In this document: positions 8,603 through 16,511 of the stretch, in pieces
Numbering within the stretch: the first letter of the stretch is position 1
Layout: each line of letters begins with the position of its first letter
From: [Clostridium] methylpentosum DSM 5476
GTDB taxonomy: Bacteria > Bacillota > Clostridia > Oscillospirales > Ruminococcaceae
Assembly (NCBI GenBank): GCA_000158655.1
Contig: EQ973339.1
Coordinates: forward strand, 346,449 to 410,448
Direction: 5' to 3'
DNA length: 64,000 nucleotides
The notes under the pieces: model-generated
Seen by the model: the letters and a program-made list of their open reading frames with translations, nothing else
Told to the model about the DNA's origin: nothing
Databases searched by the model: none
Made by a program: the position numbers and the translations under genes

Positions 8603-9568
8603 ATGAAGCACACCCGGCAGGATTTGAAAATCATGCAGGGTTGGAGCCTCGAAAGAAAAATCAGAGTTACGCAGACGAGAATCATGGAATGGTATATGCG
8701 GTACGATGGGCAGGTCTTTATCAGCTTTTCGGGCGGTAAAGATTCCACCGTGCTGCTTGATCTGGCACGGCGGGTCTACCCTGATATTCCTGCTGTGTAT
8801 GTTGACACGGGGTTGGAATACCCCGAACTGCGCGATTTCGTAAAAACGAAGGACAATGTGACCTGGCTTCGCCCGCGCTATCCGTTCACTCAGATTCTTG
8901 AGAAGTACGGCTATCCGATCATCTCCAAAGAGGTTTCGGATGTTATCAACGGCGCAAGAAAGGGACAACCTTACCGTCTGGCACGGCTCAATGGAGAACT
9001 GCTGGACAAGAACGGAAAAAAGTCGATCTACAACTGCGAGAATTACAAATACCTTCTGGACGCTCCCTTCAAGATTTCGGCAAGGTGTTGTTACCACATG
9101 AAAAAAGCGCCGCTGAACAAATTTGAAAGGCAGTCTGGGCGGCACCCGATTACGGGTGTCCTGGCCTGCGAAAGCAAGCTGCGGGAGCAATCCTGGATCA
9201 AGTTTGGCTGCAACGGCTTCGAGCGCCAGCGGCCTCTCAGCCAGCCCCTTGCGTTCTGGCTGGAAGAAGATATTTTGCGGTATCTGAAAATGACCGGCAT
9301 TCCCTATGCTCCCATCTATGGGGACATTGTTGAAAGCCGCAAGAAGAACGGCACCCCGATTCTGAAAACCACCGGTGTTTCCAGATCGGGGTGTATGTAT
9401 TGTATGTACGGCGTTCATCTGGAGCATGAGCCGAACCGATTTCAGCTTATGCAGGTGACGCATCCCCAACAGTATGATTACTGCATCAATAAATTGGGGT
9501 GCGGCGCTGTGCTGGACTACATTGGGGTGCCTTACCGCAATCAACAGTTGGAGGTGGATCATTGTTAG
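8603..9568 (+). CDS. PAPS reductase-like (PP-loop) enzyme with Cys motifs
   Basis: 321 residues from ATG 8603. The PP-loop SGGKDS is at residues 43-48 and is typical of adenine nucleotide alpha hydrolases such as PAPS reductase, DndC and IbrA. Cys162/Cys163 (RCCYHMKK) and Cys264/Cys267 (SGCMYCMYG) could bind an iron-sulfur cluster. Such genes are found on mobile elements and in DNA phosphorothioation systems, but no DndB/D/E or ParB-like IbrB partner is present here. It lies between the 7902 gene and VirB4 and overlaps VirB4 by seven bases, so it is co-expressed with the transfer machine. The substrate is unknown. Confidence 0.85.
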   Translation: MKHTRQDLKIMQGWSLERKIRVTQTRIMEWYMRYDGQVFISFSGGKDSTVLLDLARRVYPDIPAVYVDTGLEYPELRDFVKTKDNVTWLRPRYPFTQILEKYGYPIISKEVSDVINGARKGQPYRLARLNGELLDKNGKKSIYNCENYKYLLDAPFKISARCCYHMKKAPLNKFERQSGRHPITGVLACESKLREQSWIKFGCNGFERQRPLSQPLAFWLEEDILRYLKMTGIPYAPIYGDIVESRKKNGTPILKTTGVSRSGCMYCMYGVHLEHEPNRFQLMQVTHPQQYDYCINKLGCGAVLDYIGVPYRNQQLEVDHC

Positions 9569-11388
9569 GTTCTAAGAAAAAAGAAGAAGCGTTTCCCGTC
9601 AATGAAGCGCTGTTAAATGTCATTACCCCGATGGGGCTGGAAATCAAGCGAAACAGTTTGGTCATCGGTGAAAATCTGGGTAAGGTGTACGGCGCCGTCC
9701 GCTATCCGCAGAAGGTGGATATGGGGTGGCTTTCCAAGATCACCAACATTCCCAGCACCATTGTTTCGGTGGGGATTACCCCCATTGACAATGGTTCGCT
9801 CATTTCCGCAATCTCCAAAAGTATTGTCCAACAGCGCGGCGCCGCTGACAGTGCCAAAGACCCGCTGACCCGGCAGCGCGCGGAGAAAGCCGCCGAGGAC
9901 GGCGAGAAAATCATGCAGCGGATCGACCAAGAGGGCGAAACGGTTGCCATGATGTCGCTGACCGTGATGCCGATTGCACAGGATGAGGCCAACTTCACAA
10001 AGGTCTGCCGCCGTGTAGAAAGTGCCTTCAACATTCAAAAGTGCAAGGTGCGCACCCTCGCCAATCTCCAAAAGGAAGGGTTCCAGAGTATTTCTCCCAC
10101 CTATCCGGCTAACTCCACGGTGGACAGCATTGTGTCCCGCATTATTCCCATGAGTACCTTTGTGGGCGGGTTCCCGTTTGCCAGCTCCGGTTACAACGAT
10201 GGCCGGGGCTATTATTTTGCAAAGGACAGCAACGGCGGCCTGGTGATTCTGGATACCTGGGAGCGTGGAAACGACCGAACCAATAGTAGCTTCGTGATTA
10301 TGGGTGTGGCCGGTATCGGCAAGAGTACCGTTGTGAAGCACATCATGCTTTCGGAATATATGAAGGGGACGAAAATCCTGTGCATCGACCCGGAATCCGA
10401 GTATAAGGATATGTGCCGGAACCTGAATGGAAGCTGGCTCAACGCTGGCGGTGGAAAAAACGGCCGCTCCAACCTTTTGCAGATCAGACCGGCGCCCCGT
10501 GACGATGACGATGAAACCGACAAACTCTATACCGATGAAGGAAACGGAATGTCTGATATGGCGCTGCACATGAAAACACTGGAGATTGAATTTTCCCTGT
10601 ATCTGCCCAGCCTGACGGATATGCAGAAAGCGATCCTCAAGCAGACGATCATTGAACTCTACAATCAGTTCGGCATCTTCTGGGAAACGGATATTCGGCA
10701 GCTCAAGGCCACGGATTTTCCCATTCTGTCCGACCTTCACGCCCTGCTGGAAAAGAAAGCGGAAGCCAACAAAGAGAATCCGGTATATCGTGATCTGGCA
10801 ATGCTGCTGTACGACGCCGCAGCGGGCAGCGACAGCTTTCTGTGGAACGGCCACACCACGCTGGAGGCCAATTCCCGGTTTATTTGCCTGGATACCCACG
10901 ACCTGCAAAATGCGTCGGATAATGTCAAGCGCACGCAGTATCTGAACCTGTTGAGCTGGTGCTGGGAGGAAATGAGCCGCGACCGGAATGAGCGTTGCCT
11001 GCTGGTATGTGACGAGGCATATCTGATGATTGACCCGCAGGTTCCGCAATCCCTGGTGTTCCTGCGTAATGTGGAGAAGCGGGCAAGAAAGTATGAAGCT
11101 GGACTGGCAATCATTTCTCATTCCGTGGTGGATTTCCTGGCCCCGGAGGTCAAGATGTACGGGCAGGCCCTTTTGGATATTCCGTGCTATAAAATTCTGA
11201 TGGGCTGCGACGGCAAAAACCTTCAGGAAACCAAAGACCTCTACAACCTGACGGACGCAGAGCAGGAATTGTTGGAGAGCAAGCGGCGCGGACACGCGCT
11301 CTTTATCATTGGGTCCAAGCGGCTTCATGTGAACTTTGAGATTCCGGCTTACAAGTTTTCCTATATGGGCAAGGCTGGCGGCCGGTAA
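9562..11388 (+). CDS. VirB4-family conjugation ATPase
   Basis: 608 residues. TTG 9562 lies inside the previous stop region and is preceded by GGAGG. An N-terminal VirB4/CagE-like domain (to about residue 230) is followed by an ATPase domain with Walker A GVAGIGKST (248-256, Lys254), Walker B LLVCDEAYLM (Asp484-Glu485) and a conserved RARKYEAGLAIISHSV segment. It energises type IV secretion at the inner membrane. Its presence together with a CpaF/TadA ATPase and Tad-type platform proteins makes the system a hybrid. A 598-residue antisense frame over this gene is a shadow. Confidence 0.92.
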   Translation: MLGSKKKEEAFPVNEALLNVITPMGLEIKRNSLVIGENLGKVYGAVRYPQKVDMGWLSKITNIPSTIVSVGITPIDNGSLISAISKSIVQQRGAADSAKDPLTRQRAEKAAEDGEKIMQRIDQEGETVAMMSLTVMPIAQDEANFTKVCRRVESAFNIQKCKVRTLANLQKEGFQSISPTYPANSTVDSIVSRIIPMSTFVGGFPFASSGYNDGRGYYFAKDSNGGLVILDTWERGNDRTNSSFVIMGVAGIGKSTVVKHIMLSEYMKGTKILCIDPESEYKDMCRNLNGSWLNAGGGKNGRSNLLQIRPAPRDDDDETDKLYTDEGNGMSDMALHMKTLEIEFSLYLPSLTDMQKAILKQTIIELYNQFGIFWETDIRQLKATDFPILSDLHALLEKKAEANKENPVYRDLAMLLYDAAAGSDSFLWNGHTTLEANSRFICLDTHDLQNASDNVKRTQYLNLLSWCWEEMSRDRNERCLLVCDEAYLMIDPQVPQSLVFLRNVEKRARKYEAGLAIISHSVVDFLAPEVKMYGQALLDIPCYKILMGCDGKNLQETKDLYNLTDAEQELLESKRRGHALFIIGSKRLHVNFEIPAYKFSYMGKAGGR

Positions 11389-11448
11389 TTCGGTGGCGGC
11401 CGGGAGCAATCCCGGTCGCCTTACTTATTCCACACAGGAGGTTTTCAG

Positions 11449-11928
11449 ATGAATCATGCGGAACGATACGAATATCTGGTCAACAAGATGGCTGCCATAC
11501 GTTGGAGGGGCAGTGATTTGGACGCTTCCTACCATGCCGCCCTTTTCCTGATGGCTTCCCATCCGGCTCTCTTTCAGAAGATGGATCGCTACCTCTGCCC
11601 GGAGGGAATCGACTTTACCAAGATGATGCGGAAAGAGGAGTTTGAATATGACTGGATGAAGATTACGGCGGATGCCGCCCGCAACCTCTTTTCCTGGAAC
11701 AGCAAGTGTGCTGCTACTCCTTTTGAGATTTCGCGGATGCCTGCCCCGGCGATTCGGGCGCTCTTTACGGCCTGCTTCATCGCCAATGGGGACTACATGG
11801 TATCTGTCCGGAAAAATGACAAAGGAGAAAAGGTGTTTGAAATTGACGACAGCGCCGGTAAACGGCGGGAGGCGTTCAATCTGCAAATGGAGCAGATGAT
11901 GGAAGCCCCCGGTATGGAACCGGACTGA
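11449..11928 (+). CDS. DUF6075-like protein
   Basis: 159 residues from ATG 11449 after ACAGGAGG. The sequence MNHAERYEYLVNKMAAIRW... with a helical middle and DYMVSVRK near the end fits a small family I recall as DUF6075, found next to conjugation genes of Firmicutes. Function is unknown. It sits between VirB4 and the C39 peptidase. Confidence 0.6.
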   Translation: MNHAERYEYLVNKMAAIRWRGSDLDASYHAALFLMASHPALFQKMDRYLCPEGIDFTKMMRKEEFEYDWMKITADAARNLFSWNSKCAATPFEISRMPAPAIRALFTACFIANGDYMVSVRKNDKGEKVFEIDDSAGKRREAFNLQMEQMMEAPGMEPD

Positions 11929-11944
11929 TTATGGAGGTGATTTT

Positions 11945-12769
11945 TTGGCTGTTGATCCGTTGACTGCAAAAATTCTGGCAAAGGTAGCTGTGCAGGCGGC
12001 TACCGACTCCGAGAGCCGGAAAAGAATCCTGTTTATGATCCTGGCCCCGGTTCTGGGGCTTTTGCTTTTAATTGCCTTCATCCTGTACCTCATTACCAGC
12101 CCCTTTTCCGTACTGTCCCAATGGTTGATTGGTGATGAGGTAAACGTGGTGGAGGATTTTCAGAAGCAATATGGTTACAACCAGCAGCTCGGCATTTATG
12201 AGAAAGACTATATAGATGGTAGTGGTCAGAGCTATGAGGGCATCATCTTTACGGATGGGGTGACCGAAGTCGTCTACTACAATCAGTTGGATGAGCGTTG
12301 GGCCGATCTTCCGTATGGAACCGATAATATCGGCGGTTATGGATGTGGCCCGACCTCTATGGCGATTGTGGTATCCAGCCTGACAGACCAGACTGTTGAT
12401 CCCCCCACAATGGCAGAATGGGCGTACCAGCACGGCTATTGGTGTTCCGGCAACGGGTCCTATCACTCGTTGATACCGGGGGCTGCGGAGGGCTTTGGGC
12501 TTCAATGGGAAAGCATCAGCACCGATGACCCGCAGGCCGTGGTGGATGCTTTGGCATCCGGGAAATTGATTGTGGCACTTATGTCAAAAGGCCACTTCAC
12601 ATCCAGCGGTCACTTTATGGTGCTGCGTGGAGTGACCTCTGAAGGAAAAATCCTGGTGGCCGATCCTGCCAGTAAAAAACGAAGCGAACAGGAATGGGAT
12701 ATATCAATCATTCTGGATGAGGCCAGAAAGGGCGCCGCAGCAGGCGGTCCCTTGTGGGCGATCTACTAA
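11945..12769 (+). CDS. Membrane-anchored C39-family peptidase
   Basis: 274 residues from TTG 11945 (GGAGGT 9-14 bases upstream). A membrane helix at about residues 30-55 precedes an extracellular papain-like C39 domain. Likely catalytic residues are Cys134 in GYGCGPTS, His223 in SSGHFMVL and Asp240 in VADPAS. The family cleaves peptides at double-glycine-like sites or acts on cell-wall peptides. In Gram-positive transfer operons an exported peptidase usually opens the wall for the pilus (VirB1-like role), which is the likely function here. Confidence 0.8.
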   Translation: MAVDPLTAKILAKVAVQAATDSESRKRILFMILAPVLGLLLLIAFILYLITSPFSVLSQWLIGDEVNVVEDFQKQYGYNQQLGIYEKDYIDGSGQSYEGIIFTDGVTEVVYYNQLDERWADLPYGTDNIGGYGCGPTSMAIVVSSLTDQTVDPPTMAEWAYQHGYWCSGNGSYHSLIPGAAEGFGLQWESISTDDPQAVVDALASGKLIVALMSKGHFTSSGHFMVLRGVTSEGKILVADPASKKRSEQEWDISIILDEARKGAAAGGPLWAIY

Positions 12770-12780
12770 AGGGGTGCGAT

Positions 12781-12930
12781 ATGAATAACCGAAACAAGCT
12801 GATTGAACTGTTTATCTACATCGTGATCGTAGTGGTGGGCATCGTCCTCTTGCTGACCGGTGGGGCGGATGACAAAACCAGTGCTGAAAATATGGGAGGT
12901 GAATCCTATGCTGTTGTACTTGACGAGTAA
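12781..12930 (+). CDS. 49-residue single-pass membrane protein
   Basis: ATG 12781 follows AAAGGGGTG. The peptide MNNRNKLIELFIYIVIVVVG continues through a hydrophobic stretch to about residue 26, then an acidic tail ending VVLDE. Its 3' end overlaps the TadZ-like gene by 23 bases in another frame. Good Shine-Dalgarno, membrane helix and tight spacing argue that it is real. Function is unknown. Confidence 0.6.
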   Translation: MNNRNKLIELFIYIVIVVVGIVLLLTGGADDKTSAENMGGESYAVVLDE

Positions 12931-13939
12931 CCAGAAAAGCAACCTGATCGACCCCGCCGTGCGGAATATGACTCTGCCCGCCAAGAAGCTGGTCGGCCGG
13001 TTCAGCCTGAAAAGTTTCGTTACCAAAGATATGCGCAATTATGCCAACGCCAAATTCTTTGTGGTGGATGCGGCGTGTATCGAGGAAAGCGGCAATGATT
13101 TCACCCTTGCCCTGCAATCCTTTCAGATGATGTTCTCCGCCCGGATCATCGTCATCCTCTCCGGCTACGAGGATGTGAACGGCGAGGTACAACGGCTACT
13201 GTCCATCGGCGTTGTGAATCTGGTTACGGGTGAAACGATGGAGGACGCCCTGGACGAGCTGACAGAAGCGCTTTCCGAAGATGGGATGCAGCGGTATGTG
13301 GTAAAGGCTCCCGTCTACGAACAGCCAGCTACTCAGCGTGAGAAGGCACCGGAGCCGGATGAGATTATTCCGTACCGCTGGAACGCCCGGAATATCCGTA
13401 TTGCCGTGGCCGGTTCGCAGCGCAGGAGCGGCGTGACAGTGACGGCCTTTAACCTGGCATCTTGGCTGGCGGCCAGAGGTGCGGAGGTGGCGTATATCGA
13501 AGTCAATCAGAACCGCCACCTGCAGCTCCTGCTGAACATCTACGAAGCGGCGCCGGATGGGGAGCATTACACCATTGATGGGATCGACTGCTACCTGACC
13601 AACGAGCCGGATAAGGCGTATCAGTTTATCATCTATGATTGCGGCGTGATGCAGACGCCCACCTCTATTTTCCGTGACGCGGATCACCGGCTCCTGTGCG
13701 GGAGTGTCCTGCCCTATGAGATTCCGGTGTTCCACAAGGCATTGTCCGAGTGCGGCTCATTGGAGGTGCGCCCGGTAGCGATCTGTGTGCCGCAGGAAAT
13801 TCAGGAATACTGTACGGAACTCTTTGGGGAAGATGTGCAGATTGCGGCGGCATCCCACGACCTGTTTGCGAAACGGGTCAATGGGCAGATCTATCGGCCG
13901 CTTGTGGAGAAGTATATTGCAGGAGAAAAGCGCCTGTAA
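12908..13939 (+). CDS. TadZ/CpaE-like atypical MinD/ParA protein
   Basis: 343 residues from ATG 12908 (GGAGGTGAATCCT upstream). An N-terminal receiver-like region (to about residue 125) is followed by a MinD/ParA-like domain. The deviant P-loop reads GSQRRSGVTVTA (169-180) and lacks the usual Walker lysines (KGGxGKT). Atypical ATPases of the TadZ/CpaE class position Tad pili at the pole, so this is a further Tad-type part in the transfer module. It probably localises the apparatus rather than hydrolysing ATP strongly. Confidence 0.7.
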   Translation: MLLYLTSNQKSNLIDPAVRNMTLPAKKLVGRFSLKSFVTKDMRNYANAKFFVVDAACIEESGNDFTLALQSFQMMFSARIIVILSGYEDVNGEVQRLLSIGVVNLVTGETMEDALDELTEALSEDGMQRYVVKAPVYEQPATQREKAPEPDEIIPYRWNARNIRIAVAGSQRRSGVTVTAFNLASWLAARGAEVAYIEVNQNRHLQLLLNIYEAAPDGEHYTIDGIDCYLTNEPDKAYQFIIYDCGVMQTPTSIFRDADHRLLCGSVLPYEIPVFHKALSECGSLEVRPVAICVPQEIQEYCTELFGEDVQIAAASHDLFAKRVNGQIYRPLVEKYIAGEKRL

Positions 13940-13968
13940 CAGTATGACATGATTGGGAGGATTGGAAT

Positions 13969-14499
13969 ATGGCAAAGTTTGAGTATATGCAGCGGGCATT
14001 TTCTTCTGAACTGAAGCCCAGAGCACGGCTTGTGCTGCAAGTCCTGGTTCTGCATTGCAACAAAGAGGGCGAGTGCTTCCCCTCTATCAAGACCATAGCC
14101 GCCAAGTGTGGCTATGGGGTGTCCACCGTAAAGCGAGCGCTAGATGAGCTGGTGAAGGCGGGATATATCGTCAAACAGGCCCGGTTTGACGAGCGTAAGA
14201 ACGGCGGCCAGACCAGCAACCTCTATACTTTATGCTCTGACTTACTCTGCCCTGACGAGCCGGAAAACGCCCCTGTGCTGGAAGATGATGCGTCTGATGA
14301 ATCCCCGGCAGTGCAGCCGGAAAGCGCCCCTGCGGATGCCTGTAATGCCTCTGATCCCACACCTGGGGAACAGTCTGCCACTTTGCCAACAGCGGATTCC
14401 TACTCCTTTGCAGATGGCTTTGAAACCAAAATCGGGCGGCAATTCTGCCGCCCGATTCGTATGTGGACTGGGGGGCAGTCCATTTTTATACCCCCTTGA
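13969..14499 (+). CDS. Winged-helix/HTH DNA-binding protein
   Basis: 176 residues. The first 90 form a replication-initiator/phage-replisome-like winged helix (KPRARLVLQVLVLHCNKEGE...FPSIKTIAAKCGYGVSTVKR). A Pro/Asp/Glu/Ser-rich linker follows. The last 25 codons run through two hairpins (14431-14456 and 14465-14481), so the C terminus may have been altered by insertion or deletion. Such proteins on Firmicutes elements are thought to act in element replication or control. It ends the transfer block. Confidence 0.75.
   Translation: MAKFEYMQRAFSSELKPRARLVLQVLVLHCNKEGECFPSIKTIAAKCGYGVSTVKRALDELVKAGYIVKQARFDERKNGGQTSNLYTLCSDLLCPDEPENAPVLEDDASDESPAVQPESAPADACNASDPTPGEQSATLPTADSYSFADGFETKIGRQFCRPIRMWTGGQSIFIPP
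14465..14490 (+). terminator. Terminator overlapping the 3' end of the HTH gene
   Basis: GGACTG/CAGTCC stem with a five-G loop is followed by ATTTTTATA. It lies inside the last codons of the 13969 gene. An 11-bp perfect hairpin (14431-14456) stands just upstream. Confidence 0.6.
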
Positions 14500-14568
14500 A
14501 CCGTACAGGTGAACAGATACTTACGGATGAAGAAAAAAGTAATAGTTAATCCAAAAATTGCAAAAATA

Positions 14569-14597
14569 GACGGCCAGGGGTCGAAACCCCCGCCGTC
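14569..14597 (-). terminator. Terminator of the 14596 XRE gene
   Basis: GACGGC...GCCGTC stem with inner GGGG/CCCC pairs; on the minus strand it is followed by TATTTTTGCAATTTTT. Its outer arm touches the stop codon of the XRE gene. Confidence 0.8.
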
Positions 14598-14910
14598 AGT
14601 CCTTGGATTGCAGTCGGTTAATAAAGCCAATTAGCATAATCAGATCTTCGTCCTTGAGTTTTCGCATTCCGTCCATCGCTTTACGGATTAACTGTGGATT
14701 GACCGCTTCTGCATCAAAAAACTGCAAAGGGGTAATCTCAAAGTAATCACAAATTTTTAAGAACTGAGCCATTGACGGAAGAGATCGACCGGATGAAATC
14801 CCCTGAATATAGCTCCGGTTCTGTCCTAAAGCCAAACTCATTTGATATTCTGATGCGCCTTTTTTCAAACGCAATTCGGTGATCCGATTGCGGATAAATT
14901 CTTCATCCAT
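14596..14910 (-). CDS. XRE-family transcriptional regulator
   Basis: 104 residues. An N-terminal lambda-repressor-like HTH covers about residues 6-65 (ITELRLKKGASEYQMSLALG, QNRSYIQGISSGRSLPS). A short helical tail ends in MLIGFINRLQSKD. It is transcribed against the flanking genes, so it probably controls the divergent 15053 gene or other element promoters. The 142-base gap to 15053 is AT-rich with TATAAT-like sequences. Confidence 0.85.
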   Translation of the reverse strand: MDEEFIRNRITELRLKKGASEYQMSLALGQNRSYIQGISSGRSLPSMAQFLKICDYFEITPLQFFDAEAVNPQLIRKAMDGMRKLKDEDLIMLIGFINRLQSKD

Positions 14911-15052
14911 ATCCTCACCTCGCTATATACAAGGATAACAGATGAAATGCCTGGATTATAAACATAGTATGTGTTATAATATTGAATATATGCCTATTTA
15001 CGCCGTTTTATTTGCGTTATTTCATTTTTGTATGCGTGAGATTTGAAGTGGG

Positions 15053-15595
15053 GTGAAGTTTTTGGAAAAAACATACGCTTGTGCCATTACTGGGCACCGT
15101 CCAACTCGATTTAAGTTCAAGTATAATGAAGGGTATTCGTTGTGCAAAAAGATAAAAAAAGCAATGCTAAAAACATTTTGTCATTTGCATGATGAAGAAG
15201 GTATTTTCCGCTTTTATGTTGGAGGTGCATTAGGGGTAGATATGTGGGCAGCCGAACAACTCTTATATCTCAAAGAACAACCGGGATATCAAGATATTGA
15301 GTTAATTGTTGCACTTCCATTTGAAGGGCATGATTCGAAATGGGATGCAATGAGCAAACAGCGGTTGCAGATAATTATTCATAATGCCACAAAATGTATT
15401 GTTATAGGACAAAGTGGAACTACATCCGATTATAAAAAGAGAAATTATTATATGGTAGATCATGCAGATTTCTTGCTGGCAGTCTATGATAACAATCGTA
15501 AACTACGATCTGGGACAGGCCAAACAGTAAATTATGCTTTGAAACAAAATCTTCGTATAATTTTTCTCCATCCTGATACAGCAGAAATAAGTTAA
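15053..15595 (+). CDS. SLOG-family (DUF1273-like) nucleotide-binding protein
   Basis: 180 residues from GTG 15053. It contains ITGHRPTRF, the glycine loop GGALGVDMWAAE and LPFEGHDSKWD, which mark the SLOG/YpsA (DUF1273) group of Rossmann-like proteins. SLOG proteins bind nucleotides or nucleotide-derived signals, and some act in mobile-element conflict systems. The gene is clearly more AT-rich than its neighbours, which suggests separate acquisition. It has no obvious partner gene. Confidence 0.8.
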   Translation: MKFLEKTYACAITGHRPTRFKFKYNEGYSLCKKIKKAMLKTFCHLHDEEGIFRFYVGGALGVDMWAAEQLLYLKEQPGYQDIELIVALPFEGHDSKWDAMSKQRLQIIIHNATKCIVIGQSGTTSDYKKRNYYMVDHADFLLAVYDNNRKLRSGTGQTVNYALKQNLRIIFLHPDTAEIS

Positions 15596-15704
15596 TGGTT
15601 TAGTTAGTTCATAAAAAATTTTCAAAATATAGTTGTATATTTTTTTCTGTGCAGTTATTATATAAATACTATTTTATGATTCTGTTCTTTATAGGGGGGA
15701 AGAT

Positions 15705-16322
15705 ATGGCACGAAAAGCCTATTCTGAAGAAGATAGAGTGCAAGTGCGGAATGCCCTGATGACCACCATGATTCAGTGTATCGCGGATCGGGGATTGATT
15801 CACAGCAGTATTGATGTTCTGTGCAGAAAAGTAGGGATCTCCAAGACCTTCTTCTACAGTTTTTTCTCATCCAAAGAAGAACTGGTGCTCTACGCCCTGC
15901 GATACCAACAGCCCAAGCTGCTGGATTATGCCAGATCCCTAATGGAGGACCCCGGACTCAGTTGGCGGGCGGGAGTGGAAACCTTTCTGAAAAACTGCTG
16001 TTATGGAGCTAAAAGCGGAGTTGCCGTTTTGTCCATTGAGGAGGAGCAGCAAGTACGCCACTGCCTTTCCGAGGAGAATTTTCAGGCGTTCCGGCGGGAT
16101 CAGATTATTTTTTATGGGAAGCTGCTTTCCATCTTTAGCCTCCCTGTGGACAGTATTGATCCCCGGCTGTTTGGCAATCTGGCCCTCAGCATGATGATGG
16201 TACACAAAGCCATTCCAGACACCATGCCATTTCTATTCCCAGAGGTGGCGGAGGATATGGTGGACTTCCAGGTCAGGGCTCTGGTGGACGAGATGGAGCG
16301 GGTAAAAGAGCATGTGCGGTAG
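15705..16322 (+). CDS. TetR-family regulator
   Basis: 205 residues from ATG 15705 (AGGGGGGAAG upstream). The N-terminal TetR HTH spans about residues 12-55 (LCRKVGISKTFFYSFFSSKE) and is followed by an all-helical ligand-binding domain. It is the first gene before the 14-gene putative immunity run and points the same way, so it may regulate that run; a terminator-like hairpin lies between them. Ligand unknown. Confidence 0.85.
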   Translation: MARKAYSEEDRVQVRNALMTTMIQCIADRGLIHSSIDVLCRKVGISKTFFYSFFSSKEELVLYALRYQQPKLLDYARSLMEDPGLSWRAGVETFLKNCCYGAKSGVAVLSIEEEQQVRHCLSEENFQAFRRDQIIFYGKLLSIFSLPVDSIDPRLFGNLALSMMMVHKAIPDTMPFLFPEVAEDMVDFQVRALVDEMERVKEHVR

Positions 16323-16437
16323 GTGAAAGCAAATGGATAGAGATGAGTACCCATGTCCAAACGGACGGGAAAGACAGCAGAATATCGTCAGACACAGAGC
16401 CTTGGGATACAGGTCTTGGTTCTGTGCGGCCTTTTCG

Positions 16438-16485
16438 CGCCCTGCGTCAGCCTGTCCAAGTGGCAGGGTGTCGCAGGGCGTTTTT
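16438..16485 (+). terminator. Hairpin with T-run between TetR and the immunity-like run
   Basis: CGCCCTGCG/CGCAGGGCG arms enclose an imperfect inner region and are followed by TTTTT. It could end the TetR transcript or attenuate read-through into 16512. Confidence 0.6.
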
Positions 16486-16511
16486 CTATCATCTGAAAGG
16501 AGTCGAAAAAT

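Noticed and set aside
8603..9568. Dnd phosphorothioation system
   Set aside because: DndC-like PP-loop only; no DndA/B/D/E or restriction partner genes in the neighbourhood.
9613..11409. 598-codon open frame on the minus strand
   Set aside because: Exact antisense of the VirB4 gene, whose P-loop and Walker B motifs show the sense strand. Low-quality composition and no ribosome-binding site.
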